From Paenibacillus sp. Marseille-Q4541 (GTDB taxonomy: Bacteria; Bacillota; Bacilli; Paenibacillales; Paenibacillaceae), in contig NZ_JAGXCY010000034.1 of NCBI RefSeq assembly GCF_018310695.1, positions 1 through 47,335 of the forward strand: a stretch of DNA of 47,335 bases. The letters are read 5' to 3'. The notes under the pieces were generated by a model, which saw nothing but the letters and a program-made list of their open reading frames with translations, did not search any database and was not told the origin of the DNA. This document shows positions 14,969 to 23,909 of the stretch, one piece after another (the first letter of the stretch is position 1; each line of letters begins with the position of its first letter). Made by a program: the position numbers and the translations under genes.

Positions 14969-16432
14969 GTGACTAATGTAAACTCGCCAGAATACTTCAA
15001 GCAGATGGCTATGATTAATTTAAGCAACGGTTCTTCGGGTACTCGATTGTTGAGCTCATACAATAAAGAAGATATTAAGAAGTTTCTCAAGAACAAACAC
15101 ACAGCCGACAATCAAAAGAAACTTAGAGAAATAAGTAGGGAAATTTACTATACTAGCCCTCAATATCGAAGACTCGTTAATTATTACGCAACTTTATTTA
15201 ACTTAGATTATGTTCTTGAAGGATACGGCACAAGTCCTGACAAAGTAAATGCAAAATTATTCAAAAATGCTTATTTTAAAAATGTTGATTACGTTGAAAA
15301 AATGAATATCAAAGATCAATTCACTAAAGCTAGGTTTATCTCGTATAGAGATGGTATTTTCTATGGGTACGCCCGGGTAAGCAAAGATGGTTTCTATATC
15401 CAGGAGTTAAATCCAGATTATTGCCAGTTGTCCTATGTTGATATTGATACTGGTTTACTAGGTTATTCGTTTGATTTTTCATTTTTTGATAGTAAAGAAA
15501 ACAGCATAGAATCATTCCCAAACGAATTCAAGTCTATTTATAATTCTCTCAATAGAGATAAGAGCAAAAGCGTTAAAAACAAATTTGTTAGAATTGAATC
15601 CCCTTATGCTATATGTTTAAAACCTATCCCAGATTTTTATGCAGTTCCCCCTTTTATCTCTCTACTTGAAGAACTCCTAGATATCCAAGACTATAAGACT
15701 TTGGATAAAAATAGTGAAGAAATCAGTAATTATATGCTGCTTACTCAAAAGATCCCAATGGATCAAAGTGGTTCAGATTCGAATAGATTTCTACTCACCC
15801 AAGACTGGGTACTCGCCTTTCATCAAAATATCGAAGATGGACTCCCGTCTCAGGTTGGATTAGCTACTACTCCAATGGAGATTGATGTAGTCAGGTTTGA
15901 TAAGGAGATGGCAGAAAAAAGTAAAGTCTCTCAAGCAACAAGCCAATTTTGGAAAGACTCTGGTGTTTCGGAATTGCTATTTGGGTCAGACGCAAATTCT
16001 ACAGCTTCTTTAAAATCTTCAATAATCGTAGATGATTCTGAAACTTTTGGTTTTATTAAAGATATTGAGAAGTGGATAAATGAACATCTAAAAGCTACTC
16101 AATCTGGAACTTATAAATTTAGAGTAAGGATTCTAGAAACAACCAAACACAATAGAGATGCATTTGTAGATTCCAGGTTAAAGGCTGCACAATTCGGAAT
16201 GCCAGTTAAAAATGAAATAATAGCAGCTATGGGTCATCAACCTAGTTCTATGTATCTCAATAACTTTTTAGAAAACGAAATTCTAGAGCTAACAGAGAAA
16301 CTCATCCCATTAATGTCTAGTCACACAGGCAATGCAACCAACAATGAAGCTGGAGCACCCGAACAAGATGAGCGAGACCTCACTGATAAAGGACAACAAA
16401 CTAGAGACTTAGAAAGCAACTCGTCTGGGTGA
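14969..16432 (+). CDS. Portal protein
   Basis: The 487-residue product lies between terminase and protease, the conserved place of the portal. The GTG start is set by GGTGGTGA a few bases upstream. The N-terminal third has the portal-like segments REISREIYYTSPQYRRLVNYY and YGYARVSKDGFYIQELNPDY. The later part has the stem/crown-like helices (EKWINEHLKATQSG, KHNRDAFVDSRLKAAQFG). A hydrophilic tail follows. Portals form the twelve-subunit ring through which DNA enters. Family membership rests on length, gene order and these loose motifs. YonE is the SPbeta counterpart by position. Confidence 0.82.
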   Translation: MTNVNSPEYFKQMAMINLSNGSSGTRLLSSYNKEDIKKFLKNKHTADNQKKLREISREIYYTSPQYRRLVNYYATLFNLDYVLEGYGTSPDKVNAKLFKNAYFKNVDYVEKMNIKDQFTKARFISYRDGIFYGYARVSKDGFYIQELNPDYCQLSYVDIDTGLLGYSFDFSFFDSKENSIESFPNEFKSIYNSLNRDKSKSVKNKFVRIESPYAICLKPIPDFYAVPPFISLLEELLDIQDYKTLDKNSEEISNYMLLTQKIPMDQSGSDSNRFLLTQDWVLAFHQNIEDGLPSQVGLATTPMEIDVVRFDKEMAEKSKVSQATSQFWKDSGVSELLFGSDANSTASLKSSIIVDDSETFGFIKDIEKWINEHLKATQSGTYKFRVRILETTKHNRDAFVDSRLKAAQFGMPVKNEIIAAMGHQPSSMYLNNFLENEILELTEKLIPLMSSHTGNATNNEAGAPEQDERDLTDKGQQTRDLESNSSG

Positions 16433-16449
16433 GGAGGTGAAAAGGTAAA

Positions 16450-18012
16450 TTGACAGAGAAAATTATGCGATTCGAAGTAAAAGCTTTAAATGTTGAGAAG
16501 ATCAATCCGCTATTTAGCCAATGCAAAATTAGAATCCTCTACCCTGGTCTTAATAGAAACAATTCATACATGTCTAAAGAAGTTATTGAAGACGCAATCC
16601 CTTCTATCTACGGCATTCCTATTGTTGGTGAATTCAAAGAAGAAGATAAGAATTTTGGTGGTCACGGTGGGGAAATCGACTTTTTAGGTGATGAGATACG
16701 ATGGAAAATTACTACTATGCCATATGGATTTATCCCAAGAGAAGCAAATGTTTACTGGGAAGATGTAGAAGAAGATTCTGGTGAAATTCGAGAGTACCTT
16801 GCAGTTGACGGTGCTTATTTATGGACAGGTAGATATCCTGAAGCCAAGATGCTAATTGAGCAAGAATTTAATCAGTCTATGGAAATTGATATTACAAAAG
16901 GTAAATATTCAACTTTTGATGGTCATAAAGCCTATGAGATTAATGAGTTCCTCTTCTCCGCTCTTTGTATTCTTGGTATCAGTAAGGAATCTGATCCTGA
17001 TGGACATGTGGAACCTTGTTTTGAATCAGCGTCAATAGTGGCTTATCATTTAGATGAAGATGAGTTTAAAAGTAGATTTACACAAATGGTTAGCGAGTTG
17101 AAATTTTCTCTCAATATAAATAAAAATACGCAAGGAGGAAAAGAAGTGGACGAAATCCTTGAAATGCTAGAATCCTACAATGTTTCATTTGAGGATTTAA
17201 AAGCTAAGGGAATTAACCACGAAGACTTCTCTCTTGAGCAATTAGAACAAAAAGTAAAGACTGAATTTAGCAAAGAAAACAATCAAGTTCAATCTAATAC
17301 ATACGCTTTGACTGGTTCGCAATTGTTTGAAGAAGTTAGTCGTGAAATGGTTTCTTTTGGAACTATTGATTTCTATGGTTATGAATATCCAAGGTTTGGT
17401 TTAGTAGATATCGATACAGAAAATGGATATGTGATTGCTCAGGATTATGAGGATTGGTATTTTGCAGGCTTCTCTTATTCTTTAGATGGTGACAAAGTAA
17501 ATATTAATAAAGAGTCTAATAAACGTTTTAAAATTAGTTATTCACCGATGGAATTGAATGAAGAAAGCATATTTAGTCTCGATACTGTTAAGTCCTTTAG
17601 CGAAGGCTACGCTGATCACAAAGCATCAAAAGTTAAAGAAGAGTATGATTTAACAGTTACCGAGAAAGATCAGATTATCAATGAAGCAAATCAAAAGTAT
17701 GAAGCACTTCAAGCTGATTTTGCTAAGGTATCAACTGAATATTCGGCTAAGTTAGAACAAGAAAGAAAAGAAGCAGAAGATGCTATGTTTGAGCTTGTGT
17801 CCAGCGAATTAACAGAAGAGGAAATGAAATCTGTTAAGGATAAAAGTTCCGATTATACTCTTGAAGAACTTGAAGAAAAATTGTTCGCTCTAGTCGGTAA
17901 GAAGAAAGCTAAGTTTAATCACAACACATTTAAACAAAAAACAGTAATTCAAATTGATCAACCTAAAGAACCAAAATCTACAGGTAAATCATACGACATT
18001 CTATTTGAATAA
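16450..18012 (+). CDS. Capsid maturation protease fused to scaffold
   Basis: Translation starts at TTG 16450, set by GAGGAGGTG upstream. Residues 1-200 look like a prohead protease. H72 (GGHGGEI) and S143 (FNQSMEIDI) are candidate catalytic residues in a beta-rich domain. Residues 235-520 carry an insert domain and a long acidic coiled coil (DQIINEANQKYEALQADFAK), typical of scaffolds, and end in a basic capsid-binding-like tail. A second start inside the gene at 17146 would give the scaffold alone. Known phage protease/scaffold genes (for example lambda C/Nu3) are built this way. The protease class is not certain. Confidence 0.75.
   Translation: MTEKIMRFEVKALNVEKINPLFSQCKIRILYPGLNRNNSYMSKEVIEDAIPSIYGIPIVGEFKEEDKNFGGHGGEIDFLGDEIRWKITTMPYGFIPREANVYWEDVEEDSGEIREYLAVDGAYLWTGRYPEAKMLIEQEFNQSMEIDITKGKYSTFDGHKAYEINEFLFSALCILGISKESDPDGHVEPCFESASIVAYHLDEDEFKSRFTQMVSELKFSLNINKNTQGGKEVDEILEMLESYNVSFEDLKAKGINHEDFSLEQLEQKVKTEFSKENNQVQSNTYALTGSQLFEEVSREMVSFGTIDFYGYEYPRFGLVDIDTENGYVIAQDYEDWYFAGFSYSLDGDKVNINKESNKRFKISYSPMELNEESIFSLDTVKSFSEGYADHKASKVKEEYDLTVTEKDQIINEANQKYEALQADFAKVSTEYSAKLEQERKEAEDAMFELVSSELTEEEMKSVKDKSSDYTLEELEEKLFALVGKKKAKFNHNTFKQKTVIQIDQPKEPKSTGKSYDILFE
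17146..18012 (+). CDS. Nested in-frame scaffold protein
   Basis: A GTG at 17146 is in frame with the protease gene and preceded by AAGGAGG (17132-17138) with a 7-nt gap. That is an optimal ribosome binding site in the middle of a coding region. The predicted 288-residue product starts at DEILEMLESYNV, exactly where the protease domain ends and the acidic scaffold part begins. It would free scaffold from protease and allow the usual excess of scaffold. Confidence 0.65.
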   Translation: MDEILEMLESYNVSFEDLKAKGINHEDFSLEQLEQKVKTEFSKENNQVQSNTYALTGSQLFEEVSREMVSFGTIDFYGYEYPRFGLVDIDTENGYVIAQDYEDWYFAGFSYSLDGDKVNINKESNKRFKISYSPMELNEESIFSLDTVKSFSEGYADHKASKVKEEYDLTVTEKDQIINEANQKYEALQADFAKVSTEYSAKLEQERKEAEDAMFELVSSELTEEEMKSVKDKSSDYTLEELEEKLFALVGKKKAKFNHNTFKQKTVIQIDQPKEPKSTGKSYDILFE

Positions 18013-18018
18013 CATTAA

Positions 18019-18049
18019 ACACATCTCAAAGAGGTGTGTTTTTATTTTT
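18019..18049 (+). terminator. Intrinsic terminator between scaffold and decoration gene
   Basis: ACACATCTC pairs perfectly with GAGGTGTGT around a 3-nt loop and is followed by TTTTATTTTT. It is one of the strongest terminators in the window, yet it lies upstream of the highly expressed capsid genes. Confidence 0.88.
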
Positions 18050-18077
18050 CCCTAAATTTAAGGAGGACTTTTTAATC

Positions 18078-18548
18078 ATGGCAATTCGTAAAGACAAGAT
18101 GCAGTCAGTTTATGCAGGTAATATTACAAGTTTACTTCTAAGTGCAGACGCACATAACGGTCAAGTGTTTGTTGTGGGTGATCCTGTAGCAGGAGAGCGT
18201 GAAGTTTTCAAAGGAGTAGCTCCTACTGATGTGTTAACACAGGAAATTGTAGTCCTCACTTCACCAGAAGTACTTTATGAACGAAAACAACACATCACTG
18301 ATTTTGTAAATATAGCTAATAAAGTAGCTCGCGCTGATCACTATACAGTTGCTGACATTATTACTGTTACAGATGATGTTATTGAAGGAACTAGCGTAGT
18401 TGGTCAATACCTTATCCCAGCTAACGGCAAAACAAAATTAGTTCCGGCTGCCAACCTCACTGGAGGCACTCGTTTTGCAGCTCAAGTTATTGAGAAAACA
18501 AAAATTTATGGCAAAGCGGCAACGGCTTACCGAGTAGTAAAAGCTTAA
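18078..18548 (+). CDS. Head decoration protein candidate
   Basis: The start at ATG 18078 follows AAGGAGG by about 11 nt; upstream in-frame codons overlap the terminator and are unlikely to be used. The 156-residue, beta-rich product (MAIRKDKMQSVYAGNITSLL) sits between the scaffold and the major capsid gene, where capsid-stabilising or cement proteins are usual. The sequence is neutral, has no cysteine, and lacks enzyme motifs. The call rests on size, composition and position. Confidence 0.65.
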   Translation: MAIRKDKMQSVYAGNITSLLLSADAHNGQVFVVGDPVAGEREVFKGVAPTDVLTQEIVVLTSPEVLYERKQHITDFVNIANKVARADHYTVADIITVTDDVIEGTSVVGQYLIPANGKTKLVPAANLTGGTRFAAQVIEKTKIYGKAATAYRVVKA

Positions 18549-18585
18549 TCACAAACAATACATATAATCTGGAGGATATAAATAA

Positions 18586-19578
18586 ATGAGTAAAGATGTA
18601 AAAGTAATTATTGAACTAGCAAATGACATCGTAACAGGTTCGCTTGGCAGCTATTCTACAAATGAGGCAAATGACAAACTTCGTGAAGCGATGAATAAAA
18701 TTCTAGGCTCCGAAAACGGTAAATTTAACGCTAAAAAATTACGGAGAAATAAACTAGATTTGTTTGAGATTATTGAAGAAGCTGTTGATCAGCGTGTTGA
18801 GGCTGATGTAAGAGAGCGTTTTAAGGCTTTTGTTGATTACAGATCAACTGCATTTGGGGATAAGCTTGAGTTTATTCCAAAAAGCACAGAATTCCTCTCT
18901 GTTTCCAAGATTGCTGGAGGCACTAATAACCTTCGGAGACAGAGAATTGGGAAAGGTGAAGCCTACCGTATTGATACTGAATGGTACGGTGTAAAGATTT
19001 ACGAAGAACTAGAGAGATTTTTGTCTGGTCAAATCGACTGGGTCGATCTAATCAATGATGTTGAACGTGCATTTGAAGAGCGAATTACTGCAGACATTTT
19101 TAAAGCTATTAAGGATGCATATAATGGACTAAGCGCTCCGTACAAGCATACTGGAGTGTGGGATTTAGAAGAATTCAATCTGGTGGTCGAATATGTACGT
19201 GCAGCAACAGGTCTTAAACCCATGGTAATCGGTACTCGTGTTGCTGTTTCAAAAGCAACACCTGCTTATGTTTCTAACGGCATGATGGAACAACGTAATT
19301 CGGATGGCTTCTTTAAGGAAGTTGATGGAATCACATTTGGTATCATTGAACAAGGTTTCTTGCCAGGTACAGAGCAATTTGCTATCGATAATGATTTTCT
19401 ATTAATCCTTCCAAACGGTAATGAGAAAATTGTGAAGTTTGTGATGGAAGGAGAAGCTCTTATTGACGATGCAAAAGATTCAGCTAACGCAGATGACTCT
19501 GTAGAGTACACACTACGCAAGAAATATGGAGTAGCTGTAGAAAAATCCGCTAAATATGGTGCTTATATTTTAGGGTAA
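18586..19578 (+). CDS. Major capsid protein candidate
   Basis: The 330-residue protein follows the scaffold and decoration genes and has a strong ribosome binding site (GGAGG about 12 nt upstream). The helical N-terminal arm (residues 1-80, with VDQRVEADVRERFKAFVD) is followed by a mixed alpha/beta core (FGDKLEFIPKST, YRIDTEWYGVKIYEELE). The later part includes KPMVIGTRVAVSKATPAYVS. This matches HK97-fold capsid proteins whose N-terminal delta segment is helical. Monomers would build the procapsid shell around the scaffold. Fold assignment is inferred. Confidence 0.75.
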   Translation: MSKDVKVIIELANDIVTGSLGSYSTNEANDKLREAMNKILGSENGKFNAKKLRRNKLDLFEIIEEAVDQRVEADVRERFKAFVDYRSTAFGDKLEFIPKSTEFLSVSKIAGGTNNLRRQRIGKGEAYRIDTEWYGVKIYEELERFLSGQIDWVDLINDVERAFEERITADIFKAIKDAYNGLSAPYKHTGVWDLEEFNLVVEYVRAATGLKPMVIGTRVAVSKATPAYVSNGMMEQRNSDGFFKEVDGITFGIIEQGFLPGTEQFAIDNDFLLILPNGNEKIVKFVMEGEALIDDAKDSANADDSVEYTLRKKYGVAVEKSAKYGAYILG

Positions 19579-19594
19579 ATAATACATGTTCTAT

Positions 19595-19622
19595 CTAAGG
19601 GGTGAGTAGTTTCACTCCTTAG
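19595..19622 (+). terminator. Stem-loop after the capsid gene, weak terminator
   Basis: CTAAGGGGTGA pairs with TCACTCCTTAG (one G-T wobble) around a 6-nt loop. The trailing AATTTATT is a poor U-run, so attenuation or message protection is as likely as termination. Confidence 0.5.
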
Positions 19623-19645
19623 AATTTATTAAGGGAGCTGAATTT

Positions 19646-20215
19646 ATGGTAAAGCCAATGCAAAAAAAGGAGACTGTCATCAATACTGACCCATCAGGAG
19701 ATAATGATGCGCCTGAAAAAAACAATGAAATAAATGACAGTAAACAAACTACTATTGAACGCAAAGTTAGAAAACAATTAGATGAGAATTTGCTTGTTCC
19801 AATTCGAAGTAATGTAACTGGAAGGCTTACTTACAAATCTAGAACTGGAGTAGATATTCGATTCAGCAACATTGGTGATGAGGATGTGATCACTCTTAGA
19901 GATTTGCGCACCATGATCTCTTCCAATAGGTCGTTTCTTGAAAAAGGATGGATTTTAGTCCTAGATGAAGAAGTTGTTGATTACCTAAACATTAGTAGAA
20001 TTCAGAAGAATGTTGTTGATGCTGAAGATATCGAACATATCCTCCAACTTCCAGGAGATAAGATTCTTAAAACTGTTAATGAGGCATCTGCTAATACAAA
20101 ATCTTTAATTTTTGATCTAGCCCAAGACAAATTCCTAAACAATCAGTTGACTGATTATCATACTATAAAGGCTATTGAAGAAGGTTTAGGTCAATCTTTA
20201 GACCCTAACAACTAG
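19646..20215 (+). CDS. Structural or connector protein, function unknown
   Basis: The 189-residue product has a charged, disordered N-terminus (residues 1-45) and a folded part with TGRLTYKSRTGVDIRFS and ITLRDLRTMISSNRSFLEKG. GGGAG lies about 9 nt before the ATG. It is the first gene after the capsid gene. SPbeta-like phages have several uncharacterised virion genes here. A head-tail junction role is possible. Confidence 0.7.
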   Translation: MVKPMQKKETVINTDPSGDNDAPEKNNEINDSKQTTIERKVRKQLDENLLVPIRSNVTGRLTYKSRTGVDIRFSNIGDEDVITLRDLRTMISSNRSFLEKGWILVLDEEVVDYLNISRIQKNVVDAEDIEHILQLPGDKILKTVNEASANTKSLIFDLAQDKFLNNQLTDYHTIKAIEEGLGQSLDPNN

Positions 20216-20225
20216 GGGTGATTAA

Positions 20226-20642
20226 TTGAGCACAACGTTTGATGAAATATATGATGTATTTCTTAGTCAAATTTCAGATCCTATTTTTATGGAGCGAGAC
20301 CAGGACAATTCATTAAAATATCGTTACTTACTAAATAGTATTCCAAGGTTCAAGAAATGTAAAAAAGACCTGCAATTACGTACTGAAACCTCATTCATTG
20401 AAAAATTAAGTGATGAGGAACAGCTAATTTTAGGAAGTCTCATGGTAGTCGAGTATTTAAATCCCTTAATCACTTCAATCCGAAATATCGAGCAATTCAT
20501 GTCCACTAAAGATTTTTCTATGACATCACAAGCAGCCCATCTAAAGCAACTTTTAGACATGAAGGAAAATAAAAAGCTTGATGTTAATAAGTTGATTTTA
20601 GATTATACATACAATAATGGCGATTTAGGTTTGCTTAAATGA
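20226..20642 (+). CDS. Head-tail junction region protein, unknown
   Basis: The 138-residue product starts at TTG 20226 with AGGGGTG upstream. It is mostly helical (EIYDVFLSQISDPIF, SLMVVEYLNPLITSIRNI), like small head-completion adaptors, but I see no diagnostic motif. Its stop overlaps the next start (ATGA at 20639), indicating translational coupling. Confidence 0.7.
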   Translation: MSTTFDEIYDVFLSQISDPIFMERDQDNSLKYRYLLNSIPRFKKCKKDLQLRTETSFIEKLSDEEQLILGSLMVVEYLNPLITSIRNIEQFMSTKDFSMTSQAAHLKQLLDMKENKKLDVNKLILDYTYNNGDLGLLK

Positions 20643-21850
20643 GTTACAAAGACAAATATATAGCCAGGGACAATGCATATGGTGTTGATGTGCGTTCTAG
20701 GATTGTAAGTAGAAACAGGGATAATATTAATAGTACAATCACTCAGTCTCCCTCCTATTATCAAGTCAATGTATTAAACAAGACTGTTCCTTGTGACATG
20801 TTGATTATAGACAATAGTGATAGTAAGGATCTGAAAAACTTTGCTGTACCATTCGATTCCGAATTCTCTCTTGGGGATACTATCCACTGGAAAGACAATC
20901 ATTGGCTCGCTATTCACTTTGACGAGATGAGCGAAGTTTATAAAAGAGGAATTTTACGTAAATGCTTCACCACTCTTAAATGGCTGAATTCAGAAGGTAA
21001 AGTGAAAGAAACATGGTTCACTTACTCGGGTGAATCTACATCTAATTTTGGTGTTGATGAAGGACGTTTTATTGTTCTAGATAAAGATCGAAGGCAAATT
21101 ATCATCAAGAATGATAAGGAAATTTCTAATGATTTGGATAATGACAGCAGATTTATATTTGATGATAGAGCCTGGAAGGTAACTTCTATAGACAGACTTG
21201 AAAGCAATTTGATGTATTTAGTCTTAAATGCAGATCAAATAAATACTGCTACAGACAATGTTGAGCTTCGAATAGCTAATTACTATGGCAATATTGCCAC
21301 CCATGAGATTAACGTGCTGAGCGGTACCTCGCTAACCCTCTCCCCTAACTTTCCTCTCCAGCTTCAAGTAGAAGTAAGAAATAGAGATCAAATAGTTCCA
21401 TCCCCTACTCTATCCTTCTCTTCTAAAGATGAATCAATTTGCACAGTAAATCAGAATGGATTGCTTACACCAATATCAGAAGGTTTGACATCAATAATTG
21501 TCCAGTTTAAGGATATTCAAAGTGTGATTTCAGTTAAGGTTGTTCAAGAACAAACTTACAACTACACCGTTGAAATTATTGATGATTCATCCAATCCATT
21601 TGTTATTTACCGTGGAAAGTCTAAAGAGTTTAAAGCTGTATTTAAGGATAATGGAATAGCTTATGAGGACAATGGATTAGCTTATGAGGACAATGGATTA
21701 TTCTCGCTTACTACAAATCTAGCGACTATTACATTACAAGGCGATAATCGCTGTGTGTTACAAGCTAATAGCGTTGGTAAAGTTACGTTAAAAGTTGTAG
21801 GTTCTCATGCTGAAACCACAAAAGAAATCACAATCAAATCGATACTATAG
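20639..21850 (+). CDS. Virion protein with bacterial Ig-like (BIG2) domain
   Basis: The 403-residue protein has an N-terminal part (residues 1-220) that resembles neck or head-closure proteins (DTIHWKDNHWLAIHFDEMSE, FDDRAWKVTSID). A BIG2-like fold follows at residues 225-300 (TLSPNFPLQLQVEVRN, SICTVNQNGLLTPISEGLTS). A second, shorter Ig-like unit forms the C-terminus. Between them lies a tandem repeat (AYEDNGL). Ig-like domains on virions often bind cell-surface sugars weakly. The start overlaps the stop of the upstream gene. Confidence 0.75.
   Translation: MSYKDKYIARDNAYGVDVRSRIVSRNRDNINSTITQSPSYYQVNVLNKTVPCDMLIIDNSDSKDLKNFAVPFDSEFSLGDTIHWKDNHWLAIHFDEMSEVYKRGILRKCFTTLKWLNSEGKVKETWFTYSGESTSNFGVDEGRFIVLDKDRRQIIIKNDKEISNDLDNDSRFIFDDRAWKVTSIDRLESNLMYLVLNADQINTATDNVELRIANYYGNIATHEINVLSGTSLTLSPNFPLQLQVEVRNRDQIVPSPTLSFSSKDESICTVNQNGLLTPISEGLTSIIVQFKDIQSVISVKVVQEQTYNYTVEIIDDSSNPFVIYRGKSKEFKAVFKDNGIAYEDNGLAYEDNGLFSLTTNLATITLQGDNRCVLQANSVGKVTLKVVGSHAETTKEITIKSIL
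21647..21700 (+). repeat. In-frame 21-bp tandem repeat in the Ig-domain gene
   Basis: Two full 21-bp units (21647-21667 and 21668-21688) and a 12-bp partial unit encode the seven-residue repeat DNGIAYE, DNGLAYE, DNGL. The near-identity of the units points to recent slippage expansion. Confidence 0.8.
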
Positions 21851-21863
21851 GAGGTGTGAGTCG

Positions 21864-22337
21864 ATTTCTAGATTAAGAAACTTGTCACCAAATAAAGAAA
21901 AAATCATGAATAGGATTATCGGCTCACCCGATTTAGTAAAGGCGATATATTATCCGAATAGAGATTTTCTCGATCAGGCAGATGTTGAAGTCCCAGAAGA
22001 GTTGATTAATGACAATATTCATTTGAAGAAGAGCATCCCTCTAGACAAAGAAACTAAAACGTTCATTACGATAGATATTACTGATTTCAAACCCTCTAAC
22101 AACCCTCGTTTCAAAAGAGCCACAGTCTATATTTATGTTCTCATACACAATAGTTTACTTAGTACTGATTATGGTGTTTTGCGAATGGATTACATACTAT
22201 CTAAGGTCGATGATTTATTCAATGATAAACGTGGTGTTGGTGATTTTAGACTAAAGTTTAAATCAATTAGGGATGTCTCTGTGAATTCGAGTTACGAGGG
22301 TAAGTTTATCTCATTTGATTTATTGGAGTTCAACTGA
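21864..22337 (+). CDS. Tail-completion region protein with likely ATT start codon
   Basis: AGGAGG (21849-21854) is 9 nt upstream of an ATT at 21864 that is in frame with the rest of the gene. No ATG, GTG or TTG lies at a usable distance: TTG 21882 is about 27 nt away, and ATG 21907 has no ribosome binding site. The likely 157-residue product would read SRLRNLSPNKEKIMNRIIGS after the start. A mixed alpha/beta domain follows (ATVYIYVLIHNSLLSTDYG). Position suggests a head-tail or tail-completion protein. The next gene overlaps its stop (TGATG). Confidence 0.7.
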   Translation: MSRLRNLSPNKEKIMNRIIGSPDLVKAIYYPNRDFLDQADVEVPEELINDNIHLKKSIPLDKETKTFITIDITDFKPSNNPRFKRATVYIYVLIHNSLLSTDYGVLRMDYILSKVDDLFNDKRGVGDFRLKFKSIRDVSVNSSYEGKFISFDLLEFN

Positions 22338-23068
22338 TGATTGATGTTGAAGACGTAAAACTTAGAAGCTGGGGTAATGAGCCATACATATATAAATCAA
22401 TTCCTATCAAGCCTAAAACCATTAAAGAGATAATTCGTGATGGCTATCAAAACTTTCTTTATAACTTAAATCTGGTGGCTATAGATAAGGAACAAGTATT
22501 TCCTGACGGTAACAGTTTCGATACAGCTCTAAAAAAACTAAGTTTTGCTGAACTATTATATGCAACAGAGAACTTTGATTTTCTAAATAGCTATTTAGAT
22601 GCGATCCAATACTTTCTGTCTACAGAAATATCAGTTGAACCTGATAAAGTTATTCTTATAAATGAGAACAAATACACTCTCGAGGATATTGCTTCTTTGG
22701 TCGTTATAATCAAAATCCAAAATTGTATGAGCAACAAATCAGGCAAGGACGAATTCAATCCTAAGAACGATAGAGTTCGGAAGTTAAAGGAACAACAGCA
22801 GAGATACAAAGATAAGATAGCTAAATTGAAGACTGAATCGCAGAAAGAAGATAATTTATCGTTCAGAGATTATTTATCTTCTTTAGCTGTTGTGGGTAAT
22901 GGAATGAACGTCAATGAAGTGTTGAAGTTAAACTATTATCAATTCCATGATCAATTAATTCGTCTTCAAAAATACCAGAGTTATAAAGAAAATATGGACG
23001 CACTATTTCATCAAATGCTAGATACAAACAAAACTAAAATTACACATTGGATGACAAAAATCGAGTAG
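22337..23068 (+). CDS. Hypothetical tail-region protein
   Basis: The 243-residue product starts by overlap with the previous gene. The first half is mixed alpha/beta (FAELLYATENFDFLNSYLDA). Residues 145-180 are a charged coiled coil (NDRVRKLKEQQQRYKDKIAK). No motif is recognised. Its last codons are inside the stem of a terminator (23064-23090). Confidence 0.75.
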   Translation: MIDVEDVKLRSWGNEPYIYKSIPIKPKTIKEIIRDGYQNFLYNLNLVAIDKEQVFPDGNSFDTALKKLSFAELLYATENFDFLNSYLDAIQYFLSTEISVEPDKVILINENKYTLEDIASLVVIIKIQNCMSNKSGKDEFNPKNDRVRKLKEQQQRYKDKIAKLKTESQKEDNLSFRDYLSSLAVVGNGMNVNEVLKLNYYQFHDQLIRLQKYQSYKENMDALFHQMLDTNKTKITHWMTKIE

Positions 23069-23090
23069 GCATATGTGTCTACTTATTTTT
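23064..23090 (+). terminator. Intrinsic terminator upstream of the tail tube gene
   Basis: AGTAGGCA pairs with TGTCTACT (one wobble) around TATG, followed by TATTTTT. It overlaps the stop of the 22337-23068 gene. Confidence 0.7.
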
Positions 23091-23118
23091 GTGTTCAATA
23101 AACGGAGGAATTCCTAAG

Positions 23119-23895
23119 ATGACAGCAAGTCAAAACTATGGTGTTCGTGAGATTTTCAACGTGACACTTAGAGACTATAAATCAAGAGAATTAAGAGCAA
23201 TTATTGAAAGCCTGACTGCATCTTCAGTTGAGATCTCAGCACAATCAGCATCTCTTAGAGGTGGACAAGGAAACCCTGAGCGTATAATTTGGGATAGTGA
23301 AAAAGATATCGCACTGAATATGACAGACTCTTTGATTACTAAAGCAACTCTTGAAGCCTTAACTGGTTCTAAATTTACTAAGGGTGCAAAAATTGTCCCT
23401 AAAAAAGAAGTAGTAACTGTAACAAGCGATGCTGGAAGTCTAGCTATCGTTCTAACTAGAATCCCTGTTGCTTCGAACGCCAAATATCCTATCTTCTTCT
23501 ATAAGACAGTTGATGGTACAAACATGGGTGAAAAGCTAACAGCTACGAGTACTGGCACAGAAGTTACTTTGACAGGCAATACAGACATTAAAGAAGGTGA
23601 TCAAGTAATTGCTAGTTACTATTACGAATCACCAGTCACTACACAAAGCATCACAATCACTGCTGATATTTTCCCAGGTGTTTACACACTCGAGGGTACT
23701 ACTTTCTGGAGAAACGAAGACGGGTATGATGTTGAAGCTCTCTTCTTAATCCCTAAACTAAAAATTCTTCCTAATTTCACCATCGGTATGGCTTCCTCTG
23801 GAGACCCACAACCATTTGAATTCAATTGTAAGGTTCTTAAAGATAAAGAAAATGAAATGATCACAATCGTATTGCTAGAAGAAGACGATGAATAA
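23119..23895 (+). CDS. Major tail (tube) protein candidate
   Basis: The start at ATG 23119 is set by GGAGG about 11 nt upstream; a longer in-frame version overlaps the terminator. The 258-residue product is beta-rich with few cysteines. Its C-terminal part (TTFWRNEDGYDVEALFLIPK, SSGDPQPFEFNCKVL) resembles siphophage tail tube proteins. The middle (residues 110-190) looks like an extra Ig-like sandwich (TKGAKIVPKKEVVTV, EGDQVIASYYYE). Terminators flank it on both sides, which suits a gene expressed at its own high level. The gene lies where a tail tube gene is expected, upstream of the chaperone and tape measure. Confidence 0.75.
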   Translation: MTASQNYGVREIFNVTLRDYKSRELRAIIESLTASSVEISAQSASLRGGQGNPERIIWDSEKDIALNMTDSLITKATLEALTGSKFTKGAKIVPKKEVVTVTSDAGSLAIVLTRIPVASNAKYPIFFYKTVDGTNMGEKLTATSTGTEVTLTGNTDIKEGDQVIASYYYESPVTTQSITITADIFPGVYTLEGTTFWRNEDGYDVEALFLIPKLKILPNFTIGMASSGDPQPFEFNCKVLKDKENEMITIVLLEEDDE

Positions 23896-23909
23896 TAATT
23901 TATTATATC

